A stretch of 64,000 bases of DNA from Bemisia tabaci (GCF_918797505.1 NC_092796.1:27848098-27912097); one strand, 5' to 3'. Shown: positions 1-9,703, counted from the stretch's first letter. The notes: a model not told the origin generated them from the sequence alone. Made by a program: numbers and translations.

Positions 1-164
1 GCTCCGACTCCGAGATGAAGCTCAGGCCCTACTCACTCCACTCGATAAATTTCCAATTTATTGAGCGCTGGAATCTTACTCGAGAGAACTCCCGATGAGA
101 GACTCATCATTGATATCGATAGACAAAGCGATAGCCAAAGAGGATATTTTCCTCCTATGGCTTT

Positions 165-332
165 CAAATTTTTCCTTGTAATGTTCAGATATTTTAGATT
201 AAATTGCGTACAAAACTGTCTGAAATTTTGGAAAATAATATTTACAATGTTCCTAGTAGTAATTTTGGTTTTTATCGGAGGAAATTTGGCAACGGCTGAA
301 GGCTCAAACGGCGTTCTTCCTTAGCACGACAG
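165..332. repeat. CTGCCGTGC-family TIR element, partial copy
   Basis: The right half of a roughly 255-bp non-autonomous element that recurs throughout the window. It ends in GTTCTTCCTTAGCACGACAG, the inverted form of the family's left end CTGCCGTGCTAAGGAAGAAC. It faces another copy (507-759) in inverted orientation across a spacer of about 175 bp, so the pair forms a large imperfect palindrome. No coding capacity. Confidence 0.7.
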
Positions 333-506
333 TATTGGACTCCATGCTCAAACGAAGAAGTAAAAAGTGCAGCGATGAGCATCGTGTCCAAGATGTTGGA
401 CTCCATGCTTACCCTTGATGTGCTTGCCTGCTCGTCTCGTCCAAGATCTTGGACTCCATCCTCATCGCTGAACTTTTCATTCTTCGTTTGCGCATGGAGT
501 CCAATA
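333..506. other. spacer between inverted element copies, with its own inverted repeat
   Basis: Three occurrences of TTGGACTCCAT(G/C)CT or its complement (GGAGTCCAA) lie between two inverted CTGCCGTGC-family copies. The outer parts (TATTGGACTCCATGC and GCATGGAGTCCAATA) are inverted complements of each other. No gene is visible. Confidence 0.5.
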
Positions 507-759
507 CTGCCGTGCTGAGGAAGAACGCCGTATGAGCCTTCAGCCGTTGCCAAATTTCCTCCGTTAAAAACCAAAATTACTGGGAAAATTGTGAATGTTA
601 TTTTCCAGAAATTTCAGACTGTTTTGTACGCAATTTAATCTAAAATATCTGAAAATTTCAAGGAAAAATTTGCATGAGTGTTTTCAAAAATACATGCTTT
701 ATCCAGGGAACTTTGGCAACGCTCTAATGTTCATACGGCGTTCTTCCTTAGCACGGCAG
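507..759. mobile_element. CTGCCGTGC-family TIR element, full copy
   Basis: Complete copy of about 253 bp. Ends are CTGCCGTGCTGAGGAAGAAC and GTTCTTCCTTAGCACGGCAG, inverted complements apart from one base. The sub-ends GCCGTTGCCAAATTTCC and TTTGGCAACGCTC extend the inverted homology. Non-coding. Probably mobilised in trans by an unidentified transposase; superfamily not resolved because target-site duplications are not clear. Confidence 0.8.
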
Positions 760-850
760 AATAGCAAGGAGACCTCCCGTAGATTCAATGTCCATCCATT
801 CTTCATCATAATAGAAAATCGTAGATATTTCTTACACAATCTAACTTGAA

Positions 851-914
851 CTAATCTCACCTAACCTAGCCTAACCTAATCTAACCTAACCTAACCTAGC
901 CTAACGTAACCTGA
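851..914. repeat. interstitial telomere-type (CCTAA)n tract, degenerate
   Basis: About 12-13 tandem pentamers of CTAAC/CTAGC/CTAAT type, including three consecutive perfect CTAAC units. This is the complement of TTAGG, the canonical arthropod telomere unit. Flanks on both sides are ordinary repeat DNA, so it is interstitial rather than a chromosome end. Inference: it arose by break repair, telomerase-mediated healing or microsatellite growth. Confidence 0.7.
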
Positions 915-1049
915 TCAATGAACAATTTTCTGCGAGAACATATTTTTTCGTCTTTATTTCACAAAAATTGTCTTGATAAATTTTTGGACCCTACAATCGT
1001 CTAATGTCAAAGAATATCGGCACCCTACAATTAATTTTGGACGTTATGC

Positions 1050-1706
1050 TCAGGCCTTCCATTCATAAGAAATGAACGAAAAAAATTATGAAAGAAGAAA
1101 CATAAATGTGGATTAATGATTTTAACTTCCGCCGCCGCGCCTCGCAGACCGCACTGTGTTTGACGCAATGCGTGAAGTATTCACGCAATCTTGTAGGCGC
1201 TATGCGTCTCCCGCTGATCGCACTGCGTTTGCCGCAATGCGTGAGGTATTCATGCATTCTTGTAGGCGCTATCCGTTTCGCGCTGTCCGCATTGACCGCA
1301 CCGTGTTTGATGCAATGCGTGAAGTATTCGTGCAGTCTTGTAGGCACTAATATGTGTTACATGCCGATCGCCGCGCCACGCCGAGGGCTTCTCCTTTTCA
1401 TCTCAAGTCCTCGTTATCATTTCTCTCTAGGTAAGTTCCTGGCCAAATTGCGTGTTTGGTTTCTCTCTTAACTCGAGTAATTAAAGGTGCAACCCTCTAG
1501 TATCACTGAAAGACGACAAAAGTAAAAATTACTATACTCTCAGAAAATTAGAGATTTGGTCGCCTTTTCTCGTTTGTTATATTTGTGTTCTAAATCCGAA
1601 TTTTTTTAAACATACATTTAAAAAAATTGCAAAATTTGCCGCCTCCTATAGATTTGCCGCCATGGCCCGCGGCCCATGTGGCCACCCCCTTATTCCGGCC
1701 CTGTAG
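1050..1706 (-). mobile_element. CAGGGCCGG hAT-like element, truncated copy
   Basis: Inverted, truncated relative of the complete element at 38273-39150. The right edge GCGGCCCATGTGGCCACC...CCGGCCCTG is the complement of that element's left end, and 1050-1150 matches its region near 38822-38905. Inside lie three degenerate tandem units of the GCGTGAAGTATTCACGC cassette (1150-1350), which create a spurious long open frame. The left terminus is missing. Confidence 0.7.
1150..1350. repeat. tandem cassette GCAATGCGTGAAGTATTCACGC...TGTAGGCGC, three units
   Basis: Three diverged head-to-tail units, each with GCAATGCGTGA(A/G)GTATTC, then a TCTTGTAGGC(G/A)CTA box. The same cassette occurs at 30690-30925, 38630-38830 and 44865-45005, and as a hairpin at 6583-6658 and 54069-54144. 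Open frames across it are artefacts of tandem repetition. Confidence 0.75.
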
Positions 1707-1866
1707 GTGCGCGTGGAGTCCAATATCATGAACACTATGCTACATTACCGATCCGATGGATATTTTCTCCTCTCTTCTTGCAAATTTCTACTTTCAACAA
1801 CAGACAAGAGAGCCATTACATTTTCCGAATTTTTTGTACGTGCTTGACGACACTGGGAGAAGGAGC

Positions 1867-1998
1867 AGCGGGCACCCAATGAGCGGTTGGAGGGATGGGA
1901 TTGAGGCAGAAACTTTAAGGAGTTCATTGCCCGAAGGGTTGTGGTTCGACAGGGGACAGAGGAGGTTACGCGTCGCAGAGCGCCAGGGAGTGCTATGA
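1867..1998 (+). pseudogene. non-LTR retrotransposon 3' end fragment
   Basis: Short frame reading GWRDGIEAETLRSSLPEGLW followed by DRGQRRLRVAERQ and a stop. It matches the tail of the better preserved reverse-transcriptase remnant at 22921-23534 (which reads LPEGLWEDRGLWRLGVA). This is the extreme C-terminus of a LINE ORF2. The rest of the element is absent, as expected for an old fragment. Clade not determined. Confidence 0.6.
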
Positions 1999-2768
1999 AG
2001 CGACATACAATGTACGTATGTACTGGACGGTGTTGGAAGAAAAGCAATACGAGTACGTCAAGCAACGTGATAGTATTATGTGCGGTACCGTGCGATCATT
2101 TCGTCGCTCCTCTCACGTATGGGCGTATTCCAATTTCCACGTGAGCCACAGAAAATATGGAGCTATACGGCGAACAGGGATCATGCAAAAATCGAGATAC
2201 GCCCTTACATCAAAGGAGTGATCATTTATGAAAAATCCTTCTCATCCATGCCATGATTGCTGTCCTTGTGCAGTCAGCAATGCTTGTGACTCATCTCAGT
2301 GCCTGCGGAAAACTCGTGATAAATACTACGCAAACTGTGTGCTTAGGAATGGGTTTCAGAGTTTTTTTAACATGCTCACGGTGATTTTTGGGGGTAACTG
2401 GGTGACTTGCGTGGTTTTATCACTATGAAGTTTTACTCATTCACGTGTATCCGTCGCCTCGCTTTAAAAAAAACGTTTTAAACAGAACCCTGCATTACTT
2501 TCGATCAAAGCACGAAATTTTTAAATGAACCTACACACTTGCGTCACATTTTTTTTTCACCCCGAATGTCGCGTAATTTTGTTTACTTGATAAATGACAT
2601 TTTTTTCTGGAATCTCATTTAACTGAACTAAATTCTACCTGCGCTCTAAAACCTTCAAATTGATTTTTAGGAGTGATTGAAACACGAACGAGTGCGTTTT
2701 GCGCAATCGAAAACGGGCACAGAGTTGATTACTTGATTCCTCAAATTGCACGAAGTCAACAGCCTAAA

Positions 2769-3303
2769 CTGCCGTGGTAAGGAAGAACATCGTATGAACG
2801 CACAAGAGTTGCCGAATGTCTTCGAATAAAATGTCAAAACATAAGTAGAGTTATGAATATTTTCCATATTTTCTCTTGAAATGCTCAGATAATTAAGATT
2901 TGCTTGCGAATAAAATTCTCTGAAAAATTGGAGATAAATATGCCCAAAGATTTTCCTAAAAATTCGTATTTTATCAAAAGATTGGGTAATGATTTTTGCC
3001 ATTCGATTCTTATTGGTCCATTGCTCCCGACCAGAAGGAGATTGGATAGATGAGAGTCGGGTATGAAAATCTTTTCATTTTCTTTGATCGTTCTTTTGTC
3101 GACGCGGGCCTAAGAGAACGCGCAGCGTATTCTGGGGATTGGGCCGCGCAGCGGCCAGGGGGCGTAGCCCCCTGGTTTTATCTAAAGTTCCTGAAAATTC
3201 CAAGGAAAAATATTCACAACATTCCTCAAAAATAAACATTTTTTAAGAGGAAATTTGGGAACTCTCGAATGTTCGTACGGCGTTTTTCCTCAGCACGGCA
3301 GTA
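2769..3303. mobile_element. CTGCCGTGC-family element interrupted by an insertion
   Basis: Left end CTGCCGTGGTAAGGAAGAAC and right end GTTTTTCCTCAGCACGGCAG are separated by about 535 bp, roughly twice the family length. The extra sequence lies near 2997-3180 and includes a 21-base perfect hairpin at 3155-3175. It looks like one family copy with a younger insertion of unknown type. Confidence 0.6.
3155..3175. repeat. 21-base perfect hairpin
   Basis: CCAGGGGGC and GCCCCCTGG enclose a 3-base GTA loop inside the insertion that splits the CTGCCGTGC-family copy. In an insect genome this is not a transcription terminator; it may be the recombining end of a rolling-circle (Helitron-like) element, but that is a guess. 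Confidence 0.5.
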
Positions 3304-4810
3304 TTAGTTGATGGCACAATTGAGGATGTATCGATCTGACAACGTCGGCTTTAGTTACATTGCCTTTGACGCGTGAAGCGGGCGGGTCGTGGTGACATAA
3401 TGACATTTATGCGATGACATGGTTGTTCAATTCGGCGGCGCATTCATTCGGTGATGGAGCGGTCGATTTTTCAAATTTCGCGGTGATGCAATCGCGGTTA
3501 AGGTTAGGCCGCCCGCGCAAAATTCCAATTAAACGCAGACGTGAGGATCGCCATAATGGAGGGGGGGGGGGATACGTAGTAATTGCTTACATTTCATCTT
3601 TCAGTGGGCCCTCGATTCTGCACCCACGCTTCGTCGCAAGGTGATGAGCGGGGGGGGGGGGGGGGGGGGTTGGACACAGAGTAGCGCGATGATGATTCAA
3701 AAATGGAGTTAGGCAAACTTTTCGGGAGTTCCAAAATGCACTGAACATAAGTAGTAACGCACAAGAAAACGCAAGAGGGTACTGAGGTTGTAGTTCAAAC
3801 AGGCTCAAAGACATAGTAATCTAGGACACATCGATCGGTTAAAGATTTAAATCATAAGCAAACTATAACGTGGATGACACATAATAAAATCAGTAAATTA
3901 AAAAGAAATGAAAAATCATAAAAAAAAATGTTGTTTGTCGATAGTAAATCTGGCACTATTTTGAAACCTTTCATTGCCTCACACGCACTTACTTTTAAAG
4001 AAGAGTTTTAAATTTGCATTATAAGTCTTAATTTTACTGCACTTTCTGCCAGAATAGAAGACGAAACTTAAAGATAATTCTCTTAATCAAATCTATAAGT
4101 AGTTTCTAAAAACCTTAATATGTGAAATTAAAAATAACCTACCTACGTTTTTAGAATATGAAGATTATAATTATGTTAATAGTTGAGATTACTATATTGT
4201 TCAGAATAATAACTACAATTGTTATATAAAAAAGAGTAACTATCAATTGAATGAAAAATAATATCAATCAATAGAATGAACATAACTTGATTTCTAATTC
4301 TAGATTCGTGGAGATTGAAAATTATGATCAGTTAAATGTAGTATAGACGGAAGTAGAAACTTTAATTTGAGCAACCTTTGAATTTTCCATGACAACAAGA
4401 CGAAGGTGGGGTGCAGAGAGTTGAGTCTCCCCCCCTAAAGAAATTTATCTTTCGAACGAAAAGGGTTTTTGAAAATAGTTCCCATATTTTTAGTGCGATA
4501 AATTATTCTCTATTAAATTGCGTAAGGCACATCCGCATTCAGGTCATAGCACTATTGCTCATAGAATAATGCAAGATAAGATATTTTAAGCACATTGTGG
4601 CAAGGATGACGGATTCCCCTCTCATCCTCTATAAACTAAGATCAAGTAACAAACGGCAACTTTTATTCGTCCTTCCAAAAGTGAAAACGCTTGAAGAATT
4701 CGGATGTTGTTAAAATTCACCGGCCGAAACGATGAGAATCGCGAGTTAACATACACGTGCTTTCTATGCAAAATGAGCCGCATTCGCGCGGGCGGGGTCA
4801 AGGTCGTTCA
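3304..4810. other. no gene seen; simple repeats
   Basis: Contains a poly-G tract (about 3650-3670), a shorter G tract (about 3560-3570) and otherwise unstructured AT-rich sequence. Only short open frames are present, none with codon bias or recognisable protein similarity. Confidence 0.6.
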
Positions 4811-4977
4811 CAGTGGTGTGGCGTACTTTGCGATACATCGATTTATCTGCCATTTAAACCTATAGGAAAGGATCGATAAACAGGATGTGCGCAGACGAGT
4901 ACCTCTTAATAATCGATTCTTCACCATAGCTTCAAATGGGGGAATATTGAAGATCGATCTCTCGCGCCTCGCGACTG
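4811..4977. mobile_element. hAT-type MITE, CAGTGGCGTGGCG family (copy 1)
   Basis: About 165 bp, diverged copy of a family whose ends are CAGTGGCGTGGCGTG and CACGCCACGCCACTG. The interior carries paired ATCGAT-containing inverted motifs around TTCGC(A/T)GCGAACACC. The family is assigned to hAT because copies at 50586 and 11182 have exact 8-bp target duplications and the ends fit the hAT YARNG rule. Non-coding. Confidence 0.75.
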
Positions 4978-5655
4978 GTCGCTCACAAACAATCTTTGAG
5001 GAAGATCGGGAGATTACTCCAAGGAAAAGATACTTAGATACAGCCACATTATTTATCCAACTCTCCATTTGCTACACACAACTTCCACACTTGCCTAAAA
5101 AGCTCCGATGTGCTCAACAATGAACTTTATAGACAAAGTATGAAATAAAACATACTTTGCAACATGATCTCTCTTCAAGATGTCATTAGGTTAGCGAATC
5201 TTGGAACAAGAAGCTTATAGAAGCAACCCCTGAACAAGATCCGTATAGAAGTAAACCAGTAACATTCGAACAACATTCGTAACAATTCGAAGAAAAACAT
5301 GATGTTCTTTCTGTGATGGACGGCCCCTTTGACGGATCAGCTTGAAAATTTGCCAGTTGATAGACGGAAAAAACTAATTTTTTATTCTTTATTGCTCATT
5401 TTTGAATTCTAGGTTTTCTTCAATGGAGCTGAGTAACTTCTCATTATTTTAGAGAAAACTCATGTTGTGTGACTGGTGTGAGATTCAGTCGGAAAAGAGT
5501 TTATGATTCAGTCTATAAAAAAGCGCATTTTCTTTGCTTTACATGATACGTGTGATCTCATCGATTCAATCATACTCCGTCGGGAGCGTGACAGTTTAAT
5601 TCCGTTGACGAAATAAAAAAAAAACATATTTCCCATTAAACAGCAACAAAAAAAC

Positions 5656-5819
5656 CAGTGGCGTGGCGTGGTTTGCAATTTATCGATTTTGATGTCATTT
5701 AAACCTATGGAAAAGGATCGATTATCATGGTGTTTGCAGCGAACACCCTAATAATCGATTCTTTATCATAGCTACAAATGGGGAAATATCGATAATCGAT
5801 CATTTACGCCACGCCACTG
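5656..5819. mobile_element. hAT-type MITE, CAGTGGCGTGGCG family (copy 2)
   Basis: Well-preserved 164-bp copy. Flanks AAAAAAAC and GAAAAAAC agree at 7 of 8 positions, consistent with an 8-bp target duplication. It lies 70 bp upstream of the TATA box of the secreted-protein gene, so it forms the immediate upstream region of that promoter. Confidence 0.85.
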
Positions 5820-5888
5820 GAAAAAACTCGTATCACGCACTCACTGAAGCATTTAGGGGATCATTACGCACGAAAATCGGAGTCACCG

Positions 5889-5924
5889 TATAAAAGCTAG
5901 CTTTTCCTTAAACGAGCTTTCAGT
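5889..5924 (+). promoter_or_regulatory. core promoter: TATA box plus TCAGT initiator
   Basis: TATAAAAG (5889-5896) is followed by TCAGT (5920-5924). The initiator A at 5922 lies 33 bases after the first T of the TATA box, the standard arthropod spacing. The predicted 5' UTR is only 33 nt long before the ATG at 5955. The combination is strong evidence that the small downstream exon is real. Confidence 0.8.
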
Positions 5925-5954
5925 CTCTCATTTCGTGTTTAACTCTCTGAAACC

Positions 5955-6008
5955 ATGTCGCCTACAGAACGTATCGGATATGTGGTGTATTTTTACATCC
6001 TTTTTGCG
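5955..6008 (+). CDS. secreted protein, exon 1 (signal peptide)
   Basis: First coding exon of a two-exon gene: 18 codons reading MSPTERIGYVVYFYILFA. It has a short N-terminal region with one arginine, then a hydrophobic, aromatic stretch (about residues 8-17) ending in FA, the pattern of a signal peptide. The ATG has A at -3. The exon ends GCG|gtaaga, a good phase-0 donor, and joins at 7979 in the frame of the long exon 2. Start choice rests on the TATA/initiator 33 nt upstream and the absence of an earlier ATG in the short leader. Cleavage is likely near Ala18 or Ala24. The exon is too short to be found by open-frame length alone. Confidence 0.8.
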
Positions 6009-6198
6009 GTAAGATTGATTTTATCGTTCTTAATCTCAAAAGCCTCGATGTATACTGGCAATGAATCACTGAACAGAGTAAGAATTAGAAACCGGCGAGA
6101 CCATCATGCAGGTACGAGCATGCATTATTGATAATGCGTACTCAGATAGAAATACAGAACCAGTCCCAAAATCGTGAGGTAGAATGTTTTAAATATTT

Positions 6199-6877
6199 CC
6201 CTGGGAAAAATTGGCAATAGAATCTGTGTTCCAAAATACCATAGACCTACAGCCGGCTGTAAGATTTCCAATAGCTTGTATAGCCGGCAACACAATTCCT
6301 TATAGCCTTTTATAGCCGATGGCGACTAAGCAACAGCCTGGCGATATAGTGTATGCTAAACGTTACTAATTACGGATGCTAGGACTTAGTAAGTTTTTGG
6401 ACTTCCGCTCTCTTTTTGGGCAGTAGTATCTTGATTTATTTTGCGAGGAAAGCTCCGTACTTTTGAAGGATGCCTGCCATTTCGTATGACACTGTGCAAT
6501 ACCTCTGGTGTGAAATAGTTGCTTCAAGCGCACGTTGCGGCGCGCTGCGCGGCGGGCGGGCAGCCAGCGCGGAACGCGCAATGGCGCCTTCAAACCTAAC
6601 AGGGATACTTCGCGCATTGCGCAATGCGTGTAGTATCCCTGTTAGGTTTGTAGGCGCCAGTGTGCCGCCGCTCCGCTTTGTGTTAGGCTCTAATATTTAA
6701 TCTCGTGGAGTCAGCGTTTTTCAACTCATGACTTTGAAATGTTTGCACACTCTGTATGGATTATTCTCATTTTAATTGATGAAAATAAAATATGATTTTC
6801 TATAGCCTTCTTCAGTCGGCTATAAGAGCTCCTATGGTATATTGAAACGCAGCTCCTATCGCCAATTTTTACCAGGG
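6199..6877. mobile_element. CCCTGGTAAAAATTGG-family TIR element nested in the intron foldback
   Basis: About 679 bp with ends CCCTGGGAAAAATTGGC and GCCAATTTTTACCAGGG. Subterminal TATAGCC/GGCTATA motifs recur on both sides. The second copy is at 53623-54554. It splits the left arm of the surrounding foldback, so it inserted later. The centre holds a GC-rich 76-base hairpin. Confidence 0.8.
6583..6658. repeat. 76-base near-perfect hairpin inside the nested element
   Basis: The hairpin runs from GGCGCC to GGCGCC. Its arms contain AAACCTAACAGGGATACT and its near-exact complement, around a CGCATTGCGCAATGCG palindrome. The copy at 54069-54144 has the same length and arrangement. A fold of this size resembles a small-RNA precursor, but it may simply be a structural part of the element. 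Confidence 0.7.
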
Positions 6878-7978
6878 CTGTAGAGAGTGTGTTACTCAGA
6901 GCACGGTGAAAACATCGAAGAATTCCCAAATCAAGTAATAATTAGTGTTGTTGTAATTGAAAAATTCACACTTCCCGCTTAACGAAAGACTTAAGTCCAC
7001 TCGAGTCGAATCACGCCTTACGGTGATTCGACGGTTGCCAATTTTTGTGTCAGAGCGACGTGCGATATATCGCATCAATTCGTTCCATAATTTCACCTAC
7101 TTGTCAACTTGTCATTTTTTTCGAATTTTGTGATCGCACTCCTGTTGTCATGAGGTTACAGAACTCATGTACCAATTTTGGCAAAGAAATTCAACGTAAC
7201 AAAGGCACGGTTTGTTCAGAGGAAAAATATCGCATTCGATACTGACATCGAAACTGCACTCGAATGCGATATTTTTCCTCTGAAAAACCCTACCTATAAT
7301 TCGTTGAATTCCTTTGTCAAATTTGGTACATGAATTCTGTAGCCTCATGACAACAGAAGTGCGATCACGAAATTCGAAAAAAATGACAGGTAGCTGAAAT
7401 TATGGAACGAATTGATGCGATATATCGCACGTCGCTCTGACACACAAAATGGTAACCGTCGAATCACCTTAAGGCGTGATTCGACTCGAGTGGACTTAAG
7501 TCTTTTGTTAAGCAGAAAGTGCAAATTTTTCAATTCCAACAACACTAATTATTACTTCATTTGAGAATTCTTCGATGTTTTCACCGTGCTCATGAGTAAC
7601 ACACTCTCGACAAATATTTAAAACACTCTACCTTACGATTTTGGCACTGGTTCTGTATTTCTATCTGAGTATGTATTATCAATAATACATGCTCGTATAA
7701 ATCATATATCTCCACATCAAAAATAGCTAAGCGGATTTTTGTGTGTTCGTCTAAACCTGCGTTATAATTATTCGATACCTAAATTAGCCGATCAGACGAT
7801 AGTGTTTTAAAAAATTCTACCCATTGAATTACGGGTTAGCCCAGTGCTTCCCTCATTTACAAGTAGGGAACGTCACCATGATGGCAGACAATCTTTAATG
7901 AAACATTGTACCTCATATTTACATTCCATATTTAAGTATAGGAGCAGGTACCTCATATTTTGCGACTAACATTTTCAG

Positions 7979-8674
7979 GCAAACAGCTGTTGGGCAATTG
8001 AAATGAAAGATCAATCGGTCGCAAAAGAAATGTCTACTGTCATTGTGAAGCTGGATCGGAGCGCGGTCATGTTAGGAGATACGGAAACACAAGATGCAAA
8101 CCCAAGCGCATACGTGCACCTCTCAGATAAAGTCGAGGAGAGCAAATCGCAACTTGGGAAACGAAGTTTGATCAGAGCTCTACTAGGAGACATCCCGACA
8201 ATAAACAACACAGGAGTAAATATAGGCCATGGAAATGGAGGACTCTACATCAACGGCTTACCAAGCCATCCTGATTGGTTCATCTCCAGATATTCTGGCC
8301 TTTTTAAAAGTTTTAGCATTGGGCCTGTTCATTGCAGATGGGCTAGCAAGAGCCACAGTCAAGAGGTCGTCTTTAAGGGAGGAAAAGTTGAAGTCAACGG
8401 TCATGTTGTCTGCCGAGACATGTCCACTTTAAAATCTAAGGAGCCGTACTACCAGTTGGCTTACGGGGCATTGTGGTACACCAACTTGCCATTGGGCAAG
8501 AAATTGACGGAGGACGAGAAAAATCACGAAGCCAAGAAGATGGCCGAAGGGTCTATGGGGGTTCTGCGGCAGACAAAACACTTGCGGCCTTTCAGTTTTC
8601 GGCGCAGTGCAAAGCGCCTGTTCTCACGCATATTAAGGTTTCTTGGGATTAAAAAACGTAAGAAACACCATTAG
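7979..8674 (+). CDS. secreted basic protein, exon 2 (mature chain)
   Basis: Continues in frame from exon 1 with ANSCWAIEM and runs to a TAG stop, giving a 249-residue protein. Seen: three cysteines (22, 137, 163). The latter two flank VVFKGGKVEVNGHVV, a probable beta hairpin, so they may form a disulfide. A Gly/Asn-rich turn (NIGHGNGGLYINGLP, about 99-113) and a Lys/Glu-rich linker (about 192-207) follow. The final 29 residues are strongly basic, with Arg/Phe/Leu spacing like a cationic amphipathic helix, and end KKRKKHH. I recognise no family, and no transmembrane segment follows the signal. A secreted role (saliva, haemolymph or defence) is inference. ATTAAA at 9003 is a possible poly-A signal. 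Codon use is less AT-rich than its surroundings. An internal ATG at 8003 would lose the signal peptide and is less likely as the start. Confidence 0.8.
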   Translation, partial: ANSCWAIEMKDQSVAKEMSTVIVKLDRSAVMLGDTETQDANPSAYVHLSDKVEESKSQLGKRSLIRALLGDIPTINNTGVNIGHGNGGLYINGLPSHPDWFISRYSGLFKSFSIGPVHCRWASKSHSQEVVFKGGKVEVNGHVVCRDMSTLKSKEPYYQLAYGALWYTNLPLGKKLTEDEKNHEAKKMAEGSMGVLRQTKHLRPFSFRRSAKRLFSRILRFLGIKKRKKHH

Positions 8675-9399
8675 TTATACACTTTTAGTGACGACTTGCA
8701 GAAACATCTTGGGGTAACCCTTCTGGCAGCGGTAGTTAAACGTACTTAGAACATCAGGGTCAGAGGCCTTACAATTCATCGTTTTTTTATGTAATACTAA
8801 TGTAATTATTTATTAGTTACATGGTTAACGGATAAAACGAGGAAATATACTACCTGATAATGTAAAAATGAATTTATATTTTAAGTTTGTCTGATGTTGA
8901 TGAAAAAGAAACGTAGACGTCACTTTGTTTGAGCAATCTTTTAGGTGATCTTTGCCCAAATGTTCAAAAACACAGTACACGAAGATACCGAATATAATTA
9001 ACATTAAAAACTGGGTCAAAATTTCAAGCCATCTTTTACGTTATGAATGGTGTTGTAGGCGTTTGAAGAGCATCGATCCCACAACGCGGCAACCGCGCCG
9101 GCAAAATTAAGAGCACGGTTTTTTTCCGAATCCCTGTTTTTGTCCTCAAACTTTCTATGTATTACTACCGAATGATACTAGTTTTGGTACTTGTGGGTCC
9201 TTTTTGCGTCAAATAATCGAAGCCTTCGACTCTGTGATGTGGTCGTCACTTCCCTCTCCCGACTTACATATCATGCTCATTTTTCTCTACATTATTGTTA
9301 TCGCTTCATTCTTCTGTTGCTCCGCTCGTTATATTTTAACTTTTGATACACTTGGTTTTAGAATTTTATTAGCATGTTAATTTACTGTTTTCATTATTT
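8675..9399. other. 3' region of the secreted-protein gene; no other gene seen
   Basis: Presumed 3' UTR and intergenic DNA. There is no AATAAA close to the stop; ATTAAA at 9003-9008 is the best poly-A signal candidate. No repeat family of this window is recognised here, which makes it one of the least transposon-invaded stretches. Confidence 0.45.
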
Positions 9400-9651
9400 T
9401 ATAAATAGCCTATTTTGCACCATTGTAGTTCAGTTTACTTTCTCAATTTTCATTTGAACTTGTACCTCTGCTGATGACATTAATTGCCAGAGATCTCAAG
9501 TCTCAGGTCTCAGGTCAAGATGTAAGTTTTCTTCGAAATTGAAATTATTCTTATTTTGCAGCATAATAGTTTTTTTTAAAGATAATTATTTCTTTTTGTT
9601 TTATTTAAGGCACATTTTTTTGACCTACTGCGCCACAAACGATGTCGATAA
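9400..9651 (+). promoter_or_regulatory. candidate core promoter with small 5' exons
   Basis: TATAAATAG (9400-9408) precedes TCAGT (9430-9434). The initiator A at 9432 is 32 bases from the TATA start, almost the same geometry as the promoter at 5889. A consensus donor (GAT|gtaagt, 9522) and acceptor (tttatttaag, ending 9609) would join AT|G, creating a split start codon. That start is followed by HIFLTYCATNDVDK and another donor-like gtaagg at 9652. A competing upstream ATG (9474) gives only about 30 codons. No downstream exon was found before the repeats at 9704, so this could be a dead or incomplete gene start. Confidence 0.3.
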
Positions 9652-9703
9652 AGTAAGGGCAAACGATTCAACTTAGTTCAAAACGTCACGCCTCTGACGT
9701 AAA

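Larger units (their letters stand above)
6113..7697. mobile_element. intronic foldback element, about 1.6 kb
   Basis: Long terminal inverted arms: TACGAGCATGCATTATTGAT at 6113 pairs with its near-complement ending GCTCGTA at 7697. Homology continues inward through TCAGATAGAAATACAGAACC, the ACTCGAGTCGAATCACGCC segments (7001 and 7479) and the ATATATCGCA boxes, to a hairpin centre near 7235-7265. The left arm is interrupted by the element at 6199-6877. Short open frames in both arms mirror each other and are not genes. Confidence 0.8.
6009..7978 (+). other. phase-0 GT-AG intron of the secreted-protein gene
   Basis: The 1,970-base intron begins gtaaga and ends ttttcag. Most of it (6113-7697) is a foldback element that is itself interrupted by another element (6199-6877). 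The intron separates the signal-peptide exon from the mature-protein exon, a gene layout common in secreted insect proteins. Confidence 0.75.

Noticed and set aside
843..914. True chromosome end
   Set aside because: The telomere-type tract is short, degenerate and flanked on both sides by unrelated sequence.
1106..1471. 121-codon frame with repeated QCVKYS peptides as a repeat protein
   Set aside because: The repeats are the translated tandem cassette inside a hAT-like element. The same peptides arise at 30690-30925 because the 81-bp period preserves frame.
3155..3175. Bacterial-type terminator or evidence of bacterial DNA
   Set aside because: The context is insect repeat DNA, the hairpin lacks an associated T run, and there are no operon-like genes or ribosome-binding sites anywhere in the window.
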